A stretch of 64,000 bases of DNA, taken from NCBI GenBank assembly GCA_949284175.1, contig CASDVE010000017.1:1-64000 (forward strand), read 5' to 3'. This DNA is from an uncultured Eubacteriales bacterium. GTDB taxonomy: Bacteria > Bacillota > Clostridia > Lachnospirales > Lachnospiraceae. The translations under genes were made by a program, and so were the position numbers. Below the pieces are notes generated by a model. The model searched no databases. It worked only from the letters and a program-made list of their open reading frames with translations, and was not told the DNA's origin. Positions 9,446-18,423 of this stretch are shown one piece after another (the first letter of the stretch is position 1; each line of letters opens with the position of its first letter).

Positions 9446-10288
9446 CTATTCTGGGAGTTCCAACGTAATCTTTCCAAGTTTTCCTGAGCGATAATCATCA
9501 AGTAAAATCACTCCTGCCTTATCAAGATCATATTCTCCACCTTTTTGTTTACAACAACGGTTTTCCGCAATTTGCTCTAATATAGCGATTCTATCCGCTG
9601 TTTCTTCCACTCCATATCGTTCACTTAAAAGACCGCCATACTCTTCTGTGAGAAAGGAAATCAATTCAAGTGCCATCTCTGTCGTATTCAAAATCTCTTC
9701 TTTAATAGAACCAATTAACGCCAAACGAAGTCCTACTATCTGATCCTCAAACTTTGGCCAGAGAATCCCTGGCGTATCCAAAAGTTCTACATTCTTATTT
9801 AATTTAATCCACTGCTTTCCTTTTGTAACACCTGGTTTATTGCCTGTCTTTGCACAAGCCTTTCCAGCAAAAGAATTGATGAAAGTGGACTTTCCTACGT
9901 TTGGGATTCCAACAATCATAGCACGAATTGGACGGTTTAAAATTCCTCTTTTTCTATCTCTTTCAATCTTTTCTTTGCAAGCCTCTTGAATCAAACCTTG
10001 AATCCCTTTTACACCGGCACCTGTCTTTGAATTGATTTTCGCAACAGCAAATCCTTTTTCTTCAAAATATTTTGCCCAAAGCTCTGTTTTCTTTGGATCA
10101 GCTAAATCTGTCTTATTTAAAAGTACAAGACGATATTTATTTCTTGCTAAATCATCAATATCAGGGTTTTTACTGCTAAGAGGGATTCTTGCATCCACAA
10201 GTTCCACTACAATATCAATTAACTTGATATTCTCCTGCATCATACGTTTTGCTTTGGTCATATGACCTGGATACCACTGAAAATTCAT
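9446..10288 (-). CDS. rbgA: Ribosome biogenesis GTPase RbgA (YlqF)
   Basis: A circularly permuted GTPase required for a late step of 50S assembly. The permuted order is visible: the G4 motif NKTD comes first (about residue 60) and the P-loop GIPNVGKST follows (near 125), then the DTPG G3 motif. I place the start at the ATG with AGGAG 7 nt upstream (10288), giving 280 residues beginning MNFQWYPGHM, the standard family N-terminus. The longer open frame would run into lepB. It lies 13 nt after lepB. Confidence 0.95.
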   Translation of the reverse strand: MNFQWYPGHMTKAKRMMQENIKLIDIVVELVDARIPLSSKNPDIDDLARNKYRLVLLNKTDLADPKKTELWAKYFEEKGFAVAKINSKTGAGVKGIQGLIQEACKEKIERDRKRGILNRPIRAMIVGIPNVGKSTFINSFAGKACAKTGNKPGVTKGKQWIKLNKNVELLDTPGILWPKFEDQIVGLRLALIGSIKEEILNTTEMALELISFLTEEYGGLLSERYGVEETADRIAILEQIAENRCCKQKGGEYDLDKAGVILLDDYRSGKLGKITLELPE

Positions 10289-10301
10289 TTTATTTCTCCT
10301 T

Positions 10302-10829
10302 TTAATCACATCGAATCTTTCCGATAATATTTTCTCTTTTGATATTTCCGATATTGGCAGATCGAGAATCTTCACTATTATTGGCATTATCACCCATAAC
10401 AAAATATTCATCCTCATCAAGCTCCATAACTTCTGTCGCCAATCCAGACGTTACAATCTTTTCCTTAAACGGTGTCCCTGTCAATTGCTTTCCGTTAATG
10501 TAAACTTCTCCATCTGCAATCTGCACAGTTTCTCCTGGCAGTCCAATAATTCTTTTAATATAAAAATGGCTATTATTATTTTTATTATTTTCAAACACAA
10601 TCACATCAAATCTCTCTGGCTCTTTAAAATGATACCCTAATTTATGGACAAACACAAGTTGTCCATTTTTTAAAGTAGGCTTCATAGATTCTCCAGTCAT
10701 ATAACTTGTCTGACCGATATAATTTACAAATCCCCATGCAAGCCCAATGGCGATGCCAATGGTAGCAATCCATGATACGATTGTTATAAAGATTTTTTTT
10801 CTCTTTCTATACTTTGTATTAAAATACAT
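10302..10829 (-). CDS. lepB: Signal peptidase I
   Basis: A membrane-anchored serine protease that removes signal peptides from exported proteins. An N-terminal helix (about residues 12-34) anchors it. Catalytic Ser48 lies in TGESMKPT and the general base Lys92 in YIKRIIGLPGE, followed by the GDN box near the C-terminus. The second ATG (10829) fits the TAGGAG site best, giving 175 residues. It sits between rplS and rbgA, as in other Firmicutes. Confidence 0.95.
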   Translation of the reverse strand: MYFNTKYRKRKKIFITIVSWIATIGIAIGLAWGFVNYIGQTSYMTGESMKPTLKNGQLVFVHKLGYHFKEPERFDVIVFENNKNNNSHFYIKRIIGLPGETVQIADGEVYINGKQLTGTPFKEKIVTSGLATEVMELDEDEYFVMGDNANNSEDSRSANIGNIKRENIIGKIRCD

Positions 10830-10893
10830 AAACATCTCCTATAAGATAAAGAAGGGCAAGTATAAATACTTGCCCCGTACAGTTTCAAAGATA

Positions 10894-11244
10894 TTATTTT
10901 GTAATTAATTCTTTAACTTTGGCTGCTTTACCTACTCTATCTCTTAAGTAGTTTAATTTAGCTCTTCTTACTTTACCACGTCTAACAACTTCGATCTTGT
11001 CAACGATTGGGGAATGTAATGGCCAAGTTTTTTCTACACCGATTCCGTTAGAGCTTTTTCTAACTGTGAAAGTTTCACGAGCTCCACCGTTTTGACGTTT
11101 TAATACAACGCCTTCGAATACCTGAATTCTTTCACGGTTTCCTTCTTTTACTTTTGCGTGTACTTTTACAGTATCTCCAACGCGGAATTCTGTAACGTTT
11201 TCTTTTAACTGTGCATTTTCAATGTTTTTAATAATATCGTTCAT
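10894..11244 (-). CDS. rplS: 50S ribosomal protein L19
   Basis: Ribosomal protein at the 30S-50S interface. It has 116 residues and is full length, with the conserved [16 protein letters not shown] and [18 protein letters not shown] blocks and a basic C-terminus. AGGAGG precedes the ATG. The 84-nt stretch between trmD and rplS holds a small CTCTG/CAGAG hairpin with a 3-nt loop, possibly an autoregulatory leader of the kind known for L19 in other Firmicutes, which is inference. Confidence 0.98.
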   Translation of the reverse strand: MNDIIKNIENAQLKENVTEFRVGDTVKVHAKVKEGNRERIQVFEGVVLKRQNGGARETFTVRKSSNGIGVEKTWPLHSPIVDKIEVVRRGKVRRAKLNYLRDRVGKAAKVKELITK

Positions 11245-11328
11245 GTGTGAACCTCCTTATAATCTTAGATGTTCTTAATACTCTCTGTAACAGAGGACCA
11301 TCCTATTTTTCACAACTCTTATAATCTA

Positions 11329-12060
11329 TCATTTTTCCTTCAAGATTGCAAGTATTTTTTGATCTTTTTTTGTTAAATTTGCGTTTTCTAACAGATCCGG
11401 ACGACGTTCTAATGTTCTTTTCAAAGATTGCTCTCTTCTCCACTCTTCAATCTTGGCGTGATGCCCTGATAACAATACATCTGGAACACGTTTTTCATGA
11501 TAAACAACTGGTCTTGTATACTGAGGATATTCTAATAAATTATCGTGAAAGGACTCAAATTCTGCGGACACTTCATTATTCAAAACACCGGGAACAAGTC
11601 TTGAAATCGCATCGATCATAACCATGGCAGGAAGTTCCCCTCCTGTTAACACATAATCTCCAATGGATACATAATCTGTTACAATTTCTTCTAAAACTCG
11701 TTCATCAATCCCTTCATAATGACCGCATAAAAACACAAGATCCTCTTCTTTTGCAAAATCCTCAGCCATTCCTTGATGAAAAACGCTTCCTTGTGGAGTC
11801 AAATAAATCACTCTTGGTCGCTTTCCTATTCTTTCACAAAGAGCTTCATAGCAATCATATATTGGCTCTGGCTGCATAACCATTCCTGCACCACCACCAT
11901 ACGGATAATCATCCACTTGATTATGTTTACTCTTTGAATAATCTCGAATATTGAGTGCTTCTAATGTAAGATGTCCATTTTTTACAGCCCGTCCGATAAT
12001 GCTTGTATTCATGCCATCCATAATCATATCGGGAAATAATGTCATTACATGAAAATTCAT
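11329..12060 (-). CDS. trmD: tRNA (guanine-N1)-methyltransferase TrmD
   Basis: Methylates G37 of tRNAs to prevent frameshifting. This SPOUT enzyme shows the trefoil-knot AdoMet site [17 protein letters not shown] near residues 130-147, and the N-terminal [10 protein letters not shown]. The ATG at 12060 overlaps the rimM stop in TGATG, with GGAGGG 7 nt upstream. This gives 243 residues, so I reject the TTG one codon earlier. The C-terminal domain is complete. Confidence 0.96.
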   Translation of the reverse strand: MNFHVMTLFPDMIMDGMNTSIIGRAVKNGHLTLEALNIRDYSKSKHNQVDDYPYGGGAGMVMQPEPIYDCYEALCERIGKRPRVIYLTPQGSVFHQGMAEDFAKEEDLVFLCGHYEGIDERVLEEIVTDYVSIGDYVLTGGELPAMVMIDAISRLVPGVLNNEVSAEFESFHDNLLEYPQYTRPVVYHEKRVPDVLLSGHHAKIEEWRREQSLKRTLERRPDLLENANLTKKDQKILAILKEK

Positions 12061-12569
12061 CAATCCAACAAGCCCTCCATGATATGCACTTTTATCACTT
12101 TGTTTTCAATGTCCACATCCAAAACACATTGCTTGATTGCAGGAAGTAACACTTCTTTTCCATTCTCTTGTTCTACTACATAAACATCATTAGCACCTGT
12201 TCTTAACACTTCTTTTAATGTTCCAAGTTCTTTATCTTCTTCATCTACAACCTTAGAGCCAAGCATGTCTGTAATAAAGTATTCGTTTCTTTTAAGGCGA
12301 ACGGCGTGTTCTCTTGTTACAAATAATCCACATTGTTTATAGCGTTCAATATCATTAATATTATCAATTCCCTTGAACTTTAAAATGACAAACTGTTTAA
12401 AAAATTTACAGCTTTCCACTTCTAGTTCCATCTTTTCTCTTCCTGTATCGAGAATGCAAGATTTTAATTTTTTAAATCGTCGTGGATCATCCGTTGTTGG
12501 AAACACCTTTACTTCTCCACGAATGCCATGTGTTGCGGTGATCACACCAACTTGTAATAAATCTTCCAT
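12060..12569 (-). CDS. rimM: 16S rRNA processing protein RimM
   Basis: A 30S maturation factor that binds S19. It has 169 residues with an N-terminal beta-barrel ([22 protein letters not shown]) and a C-terminal PRC-barrel ([23 protein letters not shown]). It is coupled to trmD by a one-base stop/start overlap and follows khpA by 9 nt, the normal operon order. Confidence 0.96.
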   Translation of the reverse strand: MEDLLQVGVITATHGIRGEVKVFPTTDDPRRFKKLKSCILDTGREKMELEVESCKFFKQFVILKFKGIDNINDIERYKQCGLFVTREHAVRLKRNEYFITDMLGSKVVDEEDKELGTLKEVLRTGANDVYVVEQENGKEVLLPAIKQCVLDVDIENKVIKVHIMEGLLD

Positions 12570-12578
12570 TATTCACTC

Positions 12579-12809
12579 CTACTGTTCAATATCTACAATA
12601 ATTTTTTTATCCGTTTTGGAAGCTGCTGCTTTTACAACGGTACGAATTGCCTTTGCAATTCTTCCTTGTTTTCCAATCACTTTACCCATATCTTCTTTAT
12701 CCACCTTTAATTGGATAAAAAGAGCATCATCTTTTTCTTCCTCTGTTACGACAACATGTTCTGGATGATCCACCAATGATTCTGCAATAAGTTGTACTAA
12801 TTCTTTCAT
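12579..12809 (-). CDS. khpA: KH-domain RNA-binding protein KhpA (YlqC)
   Basis: A 76-residue single KH domain with the RNA-binding GKVIGKQGRIAKAIR loop. KhpA partners with KhpB/Jag in RNA binding linked to cell division and envelope growth in Gram-positives. In most Firmicutes rpsP lies directly before it; here the preceding gene is ffh (65 nt away) because rpsP has been displaced to 16.3 kb. Confidence 0.94.
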   Translation of the reverse strand: MKELVQLIAESLVDHPEHVVVTEEEKDDALFIQLKVDKEDMGKVIGKQGRIAKAIRTVVKAAASKTDKKIIVDIEQ

Positions 12810-12874
12810 ACCATTTCTCCTATTTCTAAATCTCTTTTCTTTATATGAAACCTAAAGTCAAACGGTGAAATTAT

Positions 12875-14233
12875 CTACATTCCAAATGGTAGTTTGAAAT
12901 TGCCAAGTCCACCAAATCCTTTTTTCTTCTTTCCACCCATAAGACCGGACATTTGTTTCATCATTTTTCTAGCTTGTTCAAACTGTTTATACAATTTGTT
13001 AACTTCTGCGATGTCAACACCTGCTCCTTTTGCAATTCTCTTCTTTCTGGAAGGACTTACAATATCTGGATTGGCTCTCTCTTCTCTTGTCATGGAATGG
13101 ATGATCGCCTCTGTTCTTGCCATCTGTTTTTCATCAATATCAATGTCCTTTAACTGGCTTCCCATTCCCGGAATCATGGATAGGAGATCTTGGATTCCGC
13201 CCATCTTTTTAAGCTGTGCCATCTGATCGAGGTAATCATCAAAGTTAAACTCCGCTTTTCTTAACTTTTGTTCCATCTCCTTTGCTTTTTCCTCATCCAC
13301 AGCACTTTGTGCTTTATCAATTAAAGTCAAAATATCTCCCATTCCAAGGATTCTGCTCGTCATACGATCTGGATAGAATTGTTGTAAGTCTTCTAACTTC
13401 TCTCCCATACCAATATAAAGAATTGGGCATCCTGTCACTGCACGAATGGAAAGGGCAGCACCACCCCTTGTATCTCCGTCAAGTTTTGTTAGAATAACGC
13501 CATCAATGCCAACTTTTTCTTGGAAGTTTTGTGCCACATTCACCGCATCTTGTCCTGTCATAGCATCCACAACGAGAATTGTCTGTGTCACATCTACATT
13601 TTCTTTGATCTCAATTAACTCATTCATCATATCTTCATCCACATGAAGACGTCCAGCTGTATCGATAATCACGACATTATTTCCATTTTCCCTTGCGTGC
13701 TCAATACCAGCTTTTGCAATATTCACTGGCTTATGATTTTCTCCCATAGAAAAAACTGGCACGCCTTGTTTTTCCCCATTAATTTGAAGCTGTTTTATCG
13801 CTGCTGGACGGTAAACATCACAGGCCACAAGCAATGGGCGTTTTCCCTTCGCCTTTAATTTCCCAGCAATTTTAGCTGTTGTTGTGGTCTTACCAGCACC
13901 TTGAAGACCTGCCATAAGTAAAATGGTAATCTCACTTCCTGGTAAAATTTTAATTTCTGTCGTTTCAGAACCCATTAAGTTTTCCATCTCTTCACGAACA
14001 ATTTTAATTACCATCTGTCCAGGGTTAAGTCCTGTTAATACATCTTGCCCTACGGCTCTGTCCGTCACTGTTTTTATAAACTGTTTTACGACTTTAAAGT
14101 TAACGTCCGCTTCTAATAAAGCACGTTTTACTTCTTTCATCGCCTCTTTGACATCCCCTTCGGTCAGCCGTCCCTTACTCTTTAAATTCTTAAATATATT
14201 TTGTAGTTTGTCTGAAAGGCTTTCAAATGCCAT
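12875..14233 (-). CDS. ffh: Signal recognition particle protein Ffh
   Basis: The GTPase that recognises signal peptides on nascent chains with 4.5S RNA and targets them to FtsY. It has 452 residues, with an N domain, a G domain with P-loop GLQGAGKTTTT near residue 108, DTAGR and TKLDGD motifs, then a methionine-rich M domain (MPGMG, MARTEAIIHSMT, ARKMMKQMSGLMGG) ending in a basic glycine-rich tail. It follows ylxM by 17 nt. Confidence 0.97.
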   Translation of the reverse strand: MAFESLSDKLQNIFKNLKSKGRLTEGDVKEAMKEVKRALLEADVNFKVVKQFIKTVTDRAVGQDVLTGLNPGQMVIKIVREEMENLMGSETTEIKILPGSEITILLMAGLQGAGKTTTTAKIAGKLKAKGKRPLLVACDVYRPAAIKQLQINGEKQGVPVFSMGENHKPVNIAKAGIEHARENGNNVVIIDTAGRLHVDEDMMNELIEIKENVDVTQTILVVDAMTGQDAVNVAQNFQEKVGIDGVILTKLDGDTRGGAALSIRAVTGCPILYIGMGEKLEDLQQFYPDRMTSRILGMGDILTLIDKAQSAVDEEKAKEMEQKLRKAEFNFDDYLDQMAQLKKMGGIQDLLSMIPGMGSQLKDIDIDEKQMARTEAIIHSMTREERANPDIVSPSRKKRIAKGAGVDIAEVNKLYKQFEQARKMMKQMSGLMGGKKKKGFGGLGNFKLPFGM

Positions 14234-14250
14234 AAGCTAATCTCCTTTTA

Positions 14251-14607
14251 TTAATATTCTTCTAAAATTTCGTTGGAAATGGTTTCAATCTGTCTTAAAT
14301 GTCCTCGGATCTTTTCAAAATCCGATTCATTCCCTGCCAATTCCGCATACTGATGAATCTCTTTTACCATTTCTTTTGTCTTTTGAAATTTTTCAATCAA
14401 ATGTAATTTTTCTTCATATCCATTTAAAATTTTATTACAACGCTTTACAATATCATGGACTCCCTGTCTGCTAATGCCCTGCTCCTGTGCAATTTCGCTT
14501 AAAGACATATCATTCAAAACAGCATCCTCATATATATTCTGCTGATGCTCTGTTAAAAGTTCACCATAGAAATCATAAAGCAGTGTTTGCATTACAAACT
14601 TTTCCAT
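14251..14607 (-). CDS. ylxM: YlxM family HTH protein, SRP-associated
   Basis: A 118-residue protein of the YlxM/p13 family, which binds DNA-like and SRP components and is almost always encoded just before ffh. A sigma-70 region-4-like helix-turn-helix is visible (residues about 33-57, SLSEIAQEQGISRQGVHDIV), followed by a charged helical tail. It is the first gene of the transcript starting at the promoter 14660-14688. Confidence 0.93.
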   Translation of the reverse strand: MEKFVMQTLLYDFYGELLTEHQQNIYEDAVLNDMSLSEIAQEQGISRQGVHDIVKRCNKILNGYEEKLHLIEKFQKTKEMVKEIHQYAELAGNESDFEKIRGHLRQIETISNEILEEY

Positions 14608-14630
14608 GCAATCTTCTCCTTAAGAATCTT

Positions 14631-14652
14631 TGTAAAGGAATATACCTTTACA
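14631..14652 (-). other. Hairpin in the ylxM leader
   Basis: TGTAAAGG (14631-14638) pairs with CCTTTACA (14645-14652), extendable by one pair each side. It lies within the predicted 5' leader between the promoter and the ylxM ribosome site. There is no U run after it, so it is not an obvious terminator. Confidence 0.45.
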
Positions 14653-14659
14653 AGTATTT

Positions 14660-14688
14660 ATTCTATCGGATATAAAGGGTAATGTCAA
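14660..14688 (-). promoter_or_regulatory. Promoter of the ylxM-ffh operon
   Basis: On the minus strand TTGACA (14683-14688) and TAGAAT (14660-14665) are separated by 17 nt. It lies in the short gap after the amino acid permease stop codon. Confidence 0.75.
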
Positions 14689-14695
14689 CTCATTG

Positions 14696-16042
14696 TCAAG
14701 TACGTTTTTTCTTTTCCATGTACTTTAAGACAATCCATCCACTGAATAAAATAAAAAGAGAAATTATGGAATCTATTTTTCCTGTTTTAGAGCTCATTCC
14801 TCCATAAACGACAATTAAACTTCCTAAAATTGCAAGAATTGGACAGATATATCCATAAAACTTACTTTTGATTAATCCCATTTTTGCTCGTTTTAAAACA
14901 CCGATATATAATAGGAAATAAAAAATATACATAATTACGATTGGCATTCCAGAAATGTCCAAATGTAACTTCATGAAAAATTCATTTGTCTGTGTCAAAT
15001 AATGAATCCCTAACCAAAATAGTGTCAAAATAAAACTAATGCCATGGGATAAAAACGATACATCAAAACGTGGACTCAACTCAGAAATAGCCTCACTGTA
15101 AGGAATCTCTCCACGAATGGCAAGGGCATGAGGCACACGACAATTTCCTAAAATAACCCCATTACATGTCCCTAACACAGAGATTACAACACCGGCTAGT
15201 AACACCCGTCCCATCGACGCACCAAATACTTTCTCTGATGCCACTTGGAAAGCTCCATCCTGTAACCTGACAATCTCATCTGCTCCGATTAAGGATGTGA
15301 TACCTATAAAATAGAGCAAATAAATGATCATAATGACCACTGGTGCAATGGTAAGGGCAAGAGGTAAATTTCTCTTGGCATTTTTTATCTCATGACAAAT
15401 AGTAGGTGCAATCGACCAACCATCATAAGAAAACGCCACCGCAACAATAGCACTGCTTCCTGCAAGAATAGTAGCACCTGTGATAGGCTCTGCGGTCACC
15501 ACCGAAGGATCTCCAAATAAAATTCCAAGAACTCCTATTAAAAGGAGAGGAAGCATTTTTATCACCATAGCACTTGTCTGTAAGTATCCCGCAATTTTTG
15601 TTGAAAATGTGTTAATTAAAAATAAAGTAACAATATAAAAAATTGTCAACTCCCATACTTTTCCTTGCAAAAATTTCACGTTGGAAAATAACATCATCGT
15701 ATAATTAGCTGCTACCCAACAAATGACAGCTGCTAGGGCTGGATAATAGACTATCATTTGAAACCAGCCGATGAAAAAGGCAAACTTCTTACCAAATGCC
15801 TTTTCTCCATAACTGATAATTCCACCAGCATCATCTGTAAGTTTTGCCCATTCTGCAATTGTGATTCCACCAAAAATAATTCCAACTGCACCCACAATCA
15901 AAACAAAGCATCCCATAGCAACATTTCCATCGGTCATAATCAAAATATCATCCGCCTTAAAAAAGATACCTGAGCCGATTACAATTCCAATGACCATAGC
16001 GATGGACATGCACAATCCATATTTTCGTTTTTCTTCTTTCAT
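14696..16042 (-). CDS. APC superfamily amino acid permease
   Basis: A 448-residue transporter of the amino acid-polyamine-organocation superfamily with about 12 membrane helices. The first helix carries the substrate-binding GSGIFF motif (IGIVIGSGIFFKADDIL). The start at 16042 has AGGAG 8 nt upstream; the open frame extends 18 codons further without a ribosome site. Overall character is closest to L-type/SteT-like exchangers, but the substrate is not readable. It sits between rpsP and ylxM, an unusual place that splits the classic ffh-rpsP cluster. Confidence 0.88.
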   Translation of the reverse strand: MKEEKRKYGLCMSIAMVIGIVIGSGIFFKADDILIMTDGNVAMGCFVLIVGAVGIIFGGITIAEWAKLTDDAGGIISYGEKAFGKKFAFFIGWFQMIVYYPALAAVICWVAANYTMMLFSNVKFLQGKVWELTIFYIVTLFLINTFSTKIAGYLQTSAMVIKMLPLLLIGVLGILFGDPSVVTAEPITGATILAGSSAIVAVAFSYDGWSIAPTICHEIKNAKRNLPLALTIAPVVIMIIYLLYFIGITSLIGADEIVRLQDGAFQVASEKVFGASMGRVLLAGVVISVLGTCNGVILGNCRVPHALAIRGEIPYSEAISELSPRFDVSFLSHGISFILTLFWLGIHYLTQTNEFFMKLHLDISGMPIVIMYIFYFLLYIGVLKRAKMGLIKSKFYGYICPILAILGSLIVVYGGMSSKTGKIDSIISLFILFSGWIVLKYMEKKKRT

Positions 16043-16205
16043 TCTAGCTACTCCTATGTATTTTTTAGTCTTATCTACTATAATATAAATTTTCAATTCT
16101 GCCTAGTATTTCTTGATAATTTTAATAGGGATAACTTCTAGTAATAGAGGTGTTTTTTGAATACAAACAGTTAAAATGAAACAAGAGATATTTCTTTATA
16201 TAAAA

Positions 16206-16250
16206 AAATGCCATATCAACAGATTTTAAAAATCTTAGATACAGCATCTT
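16206..16250 (-). terminator. Terminator of rpsP
   Basis: On the minus strand ATGCTGTATC-type sequence (16238-16247) pairs imperfectly with 16208-16217 around a TAAGATTTT/AAAATCT inner stem and is followed by a run of Ts. It isolates rpsP from the downstream permease gene. Confidence 0.65.
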
Positions 16251-16262
16251 TTTTTATATTGG

Positions 16263-16508
16263 TTATTTTTCGATTCCAGCGATTTTTAATAATTTAGCAA
16301 CAGTATCTGTTGGCTGAGCACCGTTAGATAACCATTTTTTAGCTAATTCTTCGTTGAATTTGATTTCGCTTGGTTCAACGTTTGGATTGTATGTTCCGAT
16401 TTCTTCGATGAATCTACCATCTCTTGGGGATCTAGCATCAGCTACTACAACTCTATAAAAAGGTGCTTTTTTCTGTCCCATTCTTTTTAATCTCATTTTT
16501 ACTGCCAT
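16263..16508 (-). CDS. rpsP: 30S ribosomal protein S16
   Basis: An 81-residue ribosomal protein with the diagnostic start [20 protein letters not shown] and the [16 protein letters not shown] block. The ATG at 16508 follows a GGAGG site; the frame is open 51 codons further upstream but that part is non-coding leader. Unlike in most Firmicutes it does not lie between ffh and khpA. It has its own promoter and terminator and stands alone upstream of the permease. Confidence 0.97.
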   Translation of the reverse strand: MAVKMRLKRMGQKKAPFYRVVVADARSPRDGRFIEEIGTYNPNVEPSEIKFNEELAKKWLSNGAQPTDTVAKLLKIAGIEK

Positions 16509-16572
16509 GATTTTTTCCTCCTGAAAATAACTGTTTTCGTTTCTTATGATCTGCGATAGGATTGACAGGCTA

Positions 16573-16590
16573 GTCTGTCTTACGACAGAC
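16573..16590 (-). other. Hairpin in the rpsP leader
   Basis: GTCTGTC (16573-16579) and GACAGAC (16584-16590) form a perfect 7-bp stem with a 4-nt loop, about 65 nt upstream of the rpsP start within its roughly 190-nt leader. It could be a site of S16 autoregulation; that is inference. Confidence 0.45.
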
Positions 16591-16704
16591 GACGCTATTC
16601 GCGTATTGGTTGTATGGTATGGAAAATTAGAATGCCCGTTCATCATTCGCTTTTTATTCAAAACTCATGTGTAAAGTGTTTTTGCTTTACACTCACAGTT
16701 ATTT

Positions 16705-16733
16705 ACTATACACAATAATATTCTAATTGTCAA
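16705..16733 (-). promoter_or_regulatory. Promoter of rpsP
   Basis: On the minus strand TTGACA (16728-16733) and TATAGT (16705-16710) with an exact 17-nt spacer, a near-consensus sigma-A promoter. Divergent from the MATE gene promoter at 16800. Confidence 0.8.
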
Positions 16734-16799
16734 GTATATTTCCTTGTCATTTTTAAAAATTTTATTTACGTTACTTGGAAAACACCTTTTCCTTCTTAC

Positions 16800-16828
16800 T
16801 TGCATCTTCCTCATTTTTCCTCTATAAT
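16800..16828 (+). promoter_or_regulatory. Promoter of the MATE gene
   Basis: TTGCAT (16800-16805) and TATAAT (16823-16828) with a 17-nt spacer, 76 nt before the chosen ATG at 16905. Confidence 0.6.
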
Positions 16829-16904
16829 CTTTTTAAAAACCAGTATGCTTTACATAAATTTTTTTATAAAAAATTTGATACCATGTTTATCAGGAGGCTC
16901 TCAT

Positions 16905-18248
16905 ATGCAACAGGATCTAACAAAGGGATCGATTACAAAAACAATGCTATCCTTTGCTGTTCCAATGATTCTTGGAAATCTGCTTCAACAATTTTATAAT
17001 ATTGCAGATACTTTCATTGTTGGAAGAGTGCTTGGAGCAGAGGCATTGGCAGCCGTTGGTTCTGCGTATTCCCTTATGACTTTTTTAACTTCCATTCTTC
17101 TTGGTCTTTCCATGGGAAGTGGTACTGTATTTTCCATTTATTTTGGAGAGAAAAATATGGATAAATTAAAATCCAGCATTTTTCTATCCTTCTTTTTTAT
17201 TGCCATTATTACAGTAGTTCTCAATCTACTGGTATTTTTGCTCATTGATCCCATTTTACATTTATTACAAACTCCTGATAACATTTACTCTATAATGCGA
17301 GAATATTTAATTGTGATTTTCTTTGGGATTAGTGCCACCTTTCTTTATAACTATTTCGCTTCCTTATTACGAGCTATCGGAAATTCGATTGTACCATTAG
17401 TATTTCTTGCAATCTCTGCTCTATTAAATGTTGGCTTGGATCTATTATTTGTCCTTATCTTTCCATTTGGAGTAAAAGGTGCTGCTATTGCAACAGTAAT
17501 TGCCCAATTCGTTTCTGGTATCGGTATTTTATGCTATACCTTTTTTCATTTTTCTTATTTGCGACCTGGAAAAAGACATTGCAAATGGAATGGTGGTATT
17601 TTAAAAGAAATTACTCAATTTTCTTTCCTCACTTGCATCCAACAATCTGTTATGAACTTTGGAATCTTAATGGTACAAGGACTTGTCAATAGCTTTGGTG
17701 CTACTGTTATGGCTGCTTTTACTGTTGCCGTTAAAATTGACTCCTTTGCCTACATGCCTGTCCAAGATTTTGGAAATGCCTTTTCTACTTTTATTGCACA
17801 AAATTATGGTGCAAAACAGTTTTTACGCATAAAAAAAGGAATCCGAAATGCTATTATCACCTCTACAATTTTCTGTGTTATGATAAGCACTATCGTCTTC
17901 CTTTTTGCAAAACCTTTGATGATGATTTTCGTAAAACCTGAAGAAACCGAAATTATTTCTATTGGAGTTCAATATTTACGAATAGAAGGAACTTTCTATT
18001 GTGGTATCGGTTGTCTTTTTTTACTTTATGGATTTTATCGTGCCATCCAAAAACCTGGTATGTCCGTAATCCTCACCATCATTTCTTTAGGTACTCGTGT
18101 ATTACTTGCTTATACACTTTCTGCTATTCCATCTATTGGTATTTGGGGCATTTGGATTTCCGTTCCAATCGGATGGTTTCTAGCGGATCTTGTTGGACTT
18201 TTGTACTATTTATTCAATTCATCTGCCAAACAAAAACTGCAACAATAA
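16905..18248 (+). CDS. MATE family efflux transporter
   Basis: A 447-residue multidrug-and-toxin-extrusion protein with about 12 membrane helices arranged as two repeated halves. The family start LTKGSITKTMLSFAVPMILGN and the helix-1 block LLQQFYNIADTFIVGR are clear. The ATG at 16905 has CAGGAGG 8 nt upstream; the frame is open further left but that part overlaps the predicted promoter. Substrate unknown; probably Na+ or H+ coupled drug export. Confidence 0.93.
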   Translation: MQQDLTKGSITKTMLSFAVPMILGNLLQQFYNIADTFIVGRVLGAEALAAVGSAYSLMTFLTSILLGLSMGSGTVFSIYFGEKNMDKLKSSIFLSFFFIAIITVVLNLLVFLLIDPILHLLQTPDNIYSIMREYLIVIFFGISATFLYNYFASLLRAIGNSIVPLVFLAISALLNVGLDLLFVLIFPFGVKGAAIATVIAQFVSGIGILCYTFFHFSYLRPGKRHCKWNGGILKEITQFSFLTCIQQSVMNFGILMVQGLVNSFGATVMAAFTVAVKIDSFAYMPVQDFGNAFSTFIAQNYGAKQFLRIKKGIRNAIITSTIFCVMISTIVFLFAKPLMMIFVKPEETEIISIGVQYLRIEGTFYCGIGCLFLLYGFYRAIQKPGMSVILTIISLGTRVLLAYTLSAIPSIGIWGIWISVPIGWFLADLVGLLYYLFNSSAKQKLQQ

Positions 18249-18272
18249 AAAAATTCTCTGTCTTATAACAAT

Positions 18273-18319
18273 TCAGGTGTCAAAAGTTAACTTTTCATAG
18301 GTTCTTTTGACACCTGAAC
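18273..18319 (+). terminator. Long perfect inverted repeat after the MATE gene
   Basis: TTCAGGTGTCAAAAG (18273-18287) and its exact complement (18305-18319) form a 15-bp stem with a 17-nt loop, 25 nt after the MATE stop codon. The following tail is only weakly T-rich (CTTTATC), so it may be a terminator, an mRNA 3'-end stabiliser or a protein site. Confidence 0.55.
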
Positions 18320-18360
18320 TTTATCATACCCAAAATCGATTATTCTCGTTCCATTGGATA

Positions 18361-18401
18361 AAAGCTGGGGTGGAACACCACCCCAACATTTATTATAGAA
18401 C
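18361..18401 (-). repeat. 41-bp hairpin repeat, copy B (terminator of the sugar transporter operon)
   Basis: 39 of 41 bases match copy A at 57-97. Read on the minus strand it gives a perfect 7-bp GGGGTGG/CCACCCC stem with a TGTT loop followed by AGCTTTT. It lies 23 nt downstream of the solute-binding protein gene and would end that transcript. Confidence 0.65.
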
Positions 18402-18423
18402 TACTTTTTGATGTTTCTTTTGC

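Noticed and set aside
10289-10420. N-terminal extension of rbgA
   Set aside because: It overlaps lepB in another frame; the ATG at 10288 has AGGAG and gives the family start MNFQWYPGHM.
16509-16661. 51-residue N-terminal extension of S16
   Set aside because: S16 proteins start at MAVKMRLKR; the extension is leader sequence with a hairpin and no ribosome site.
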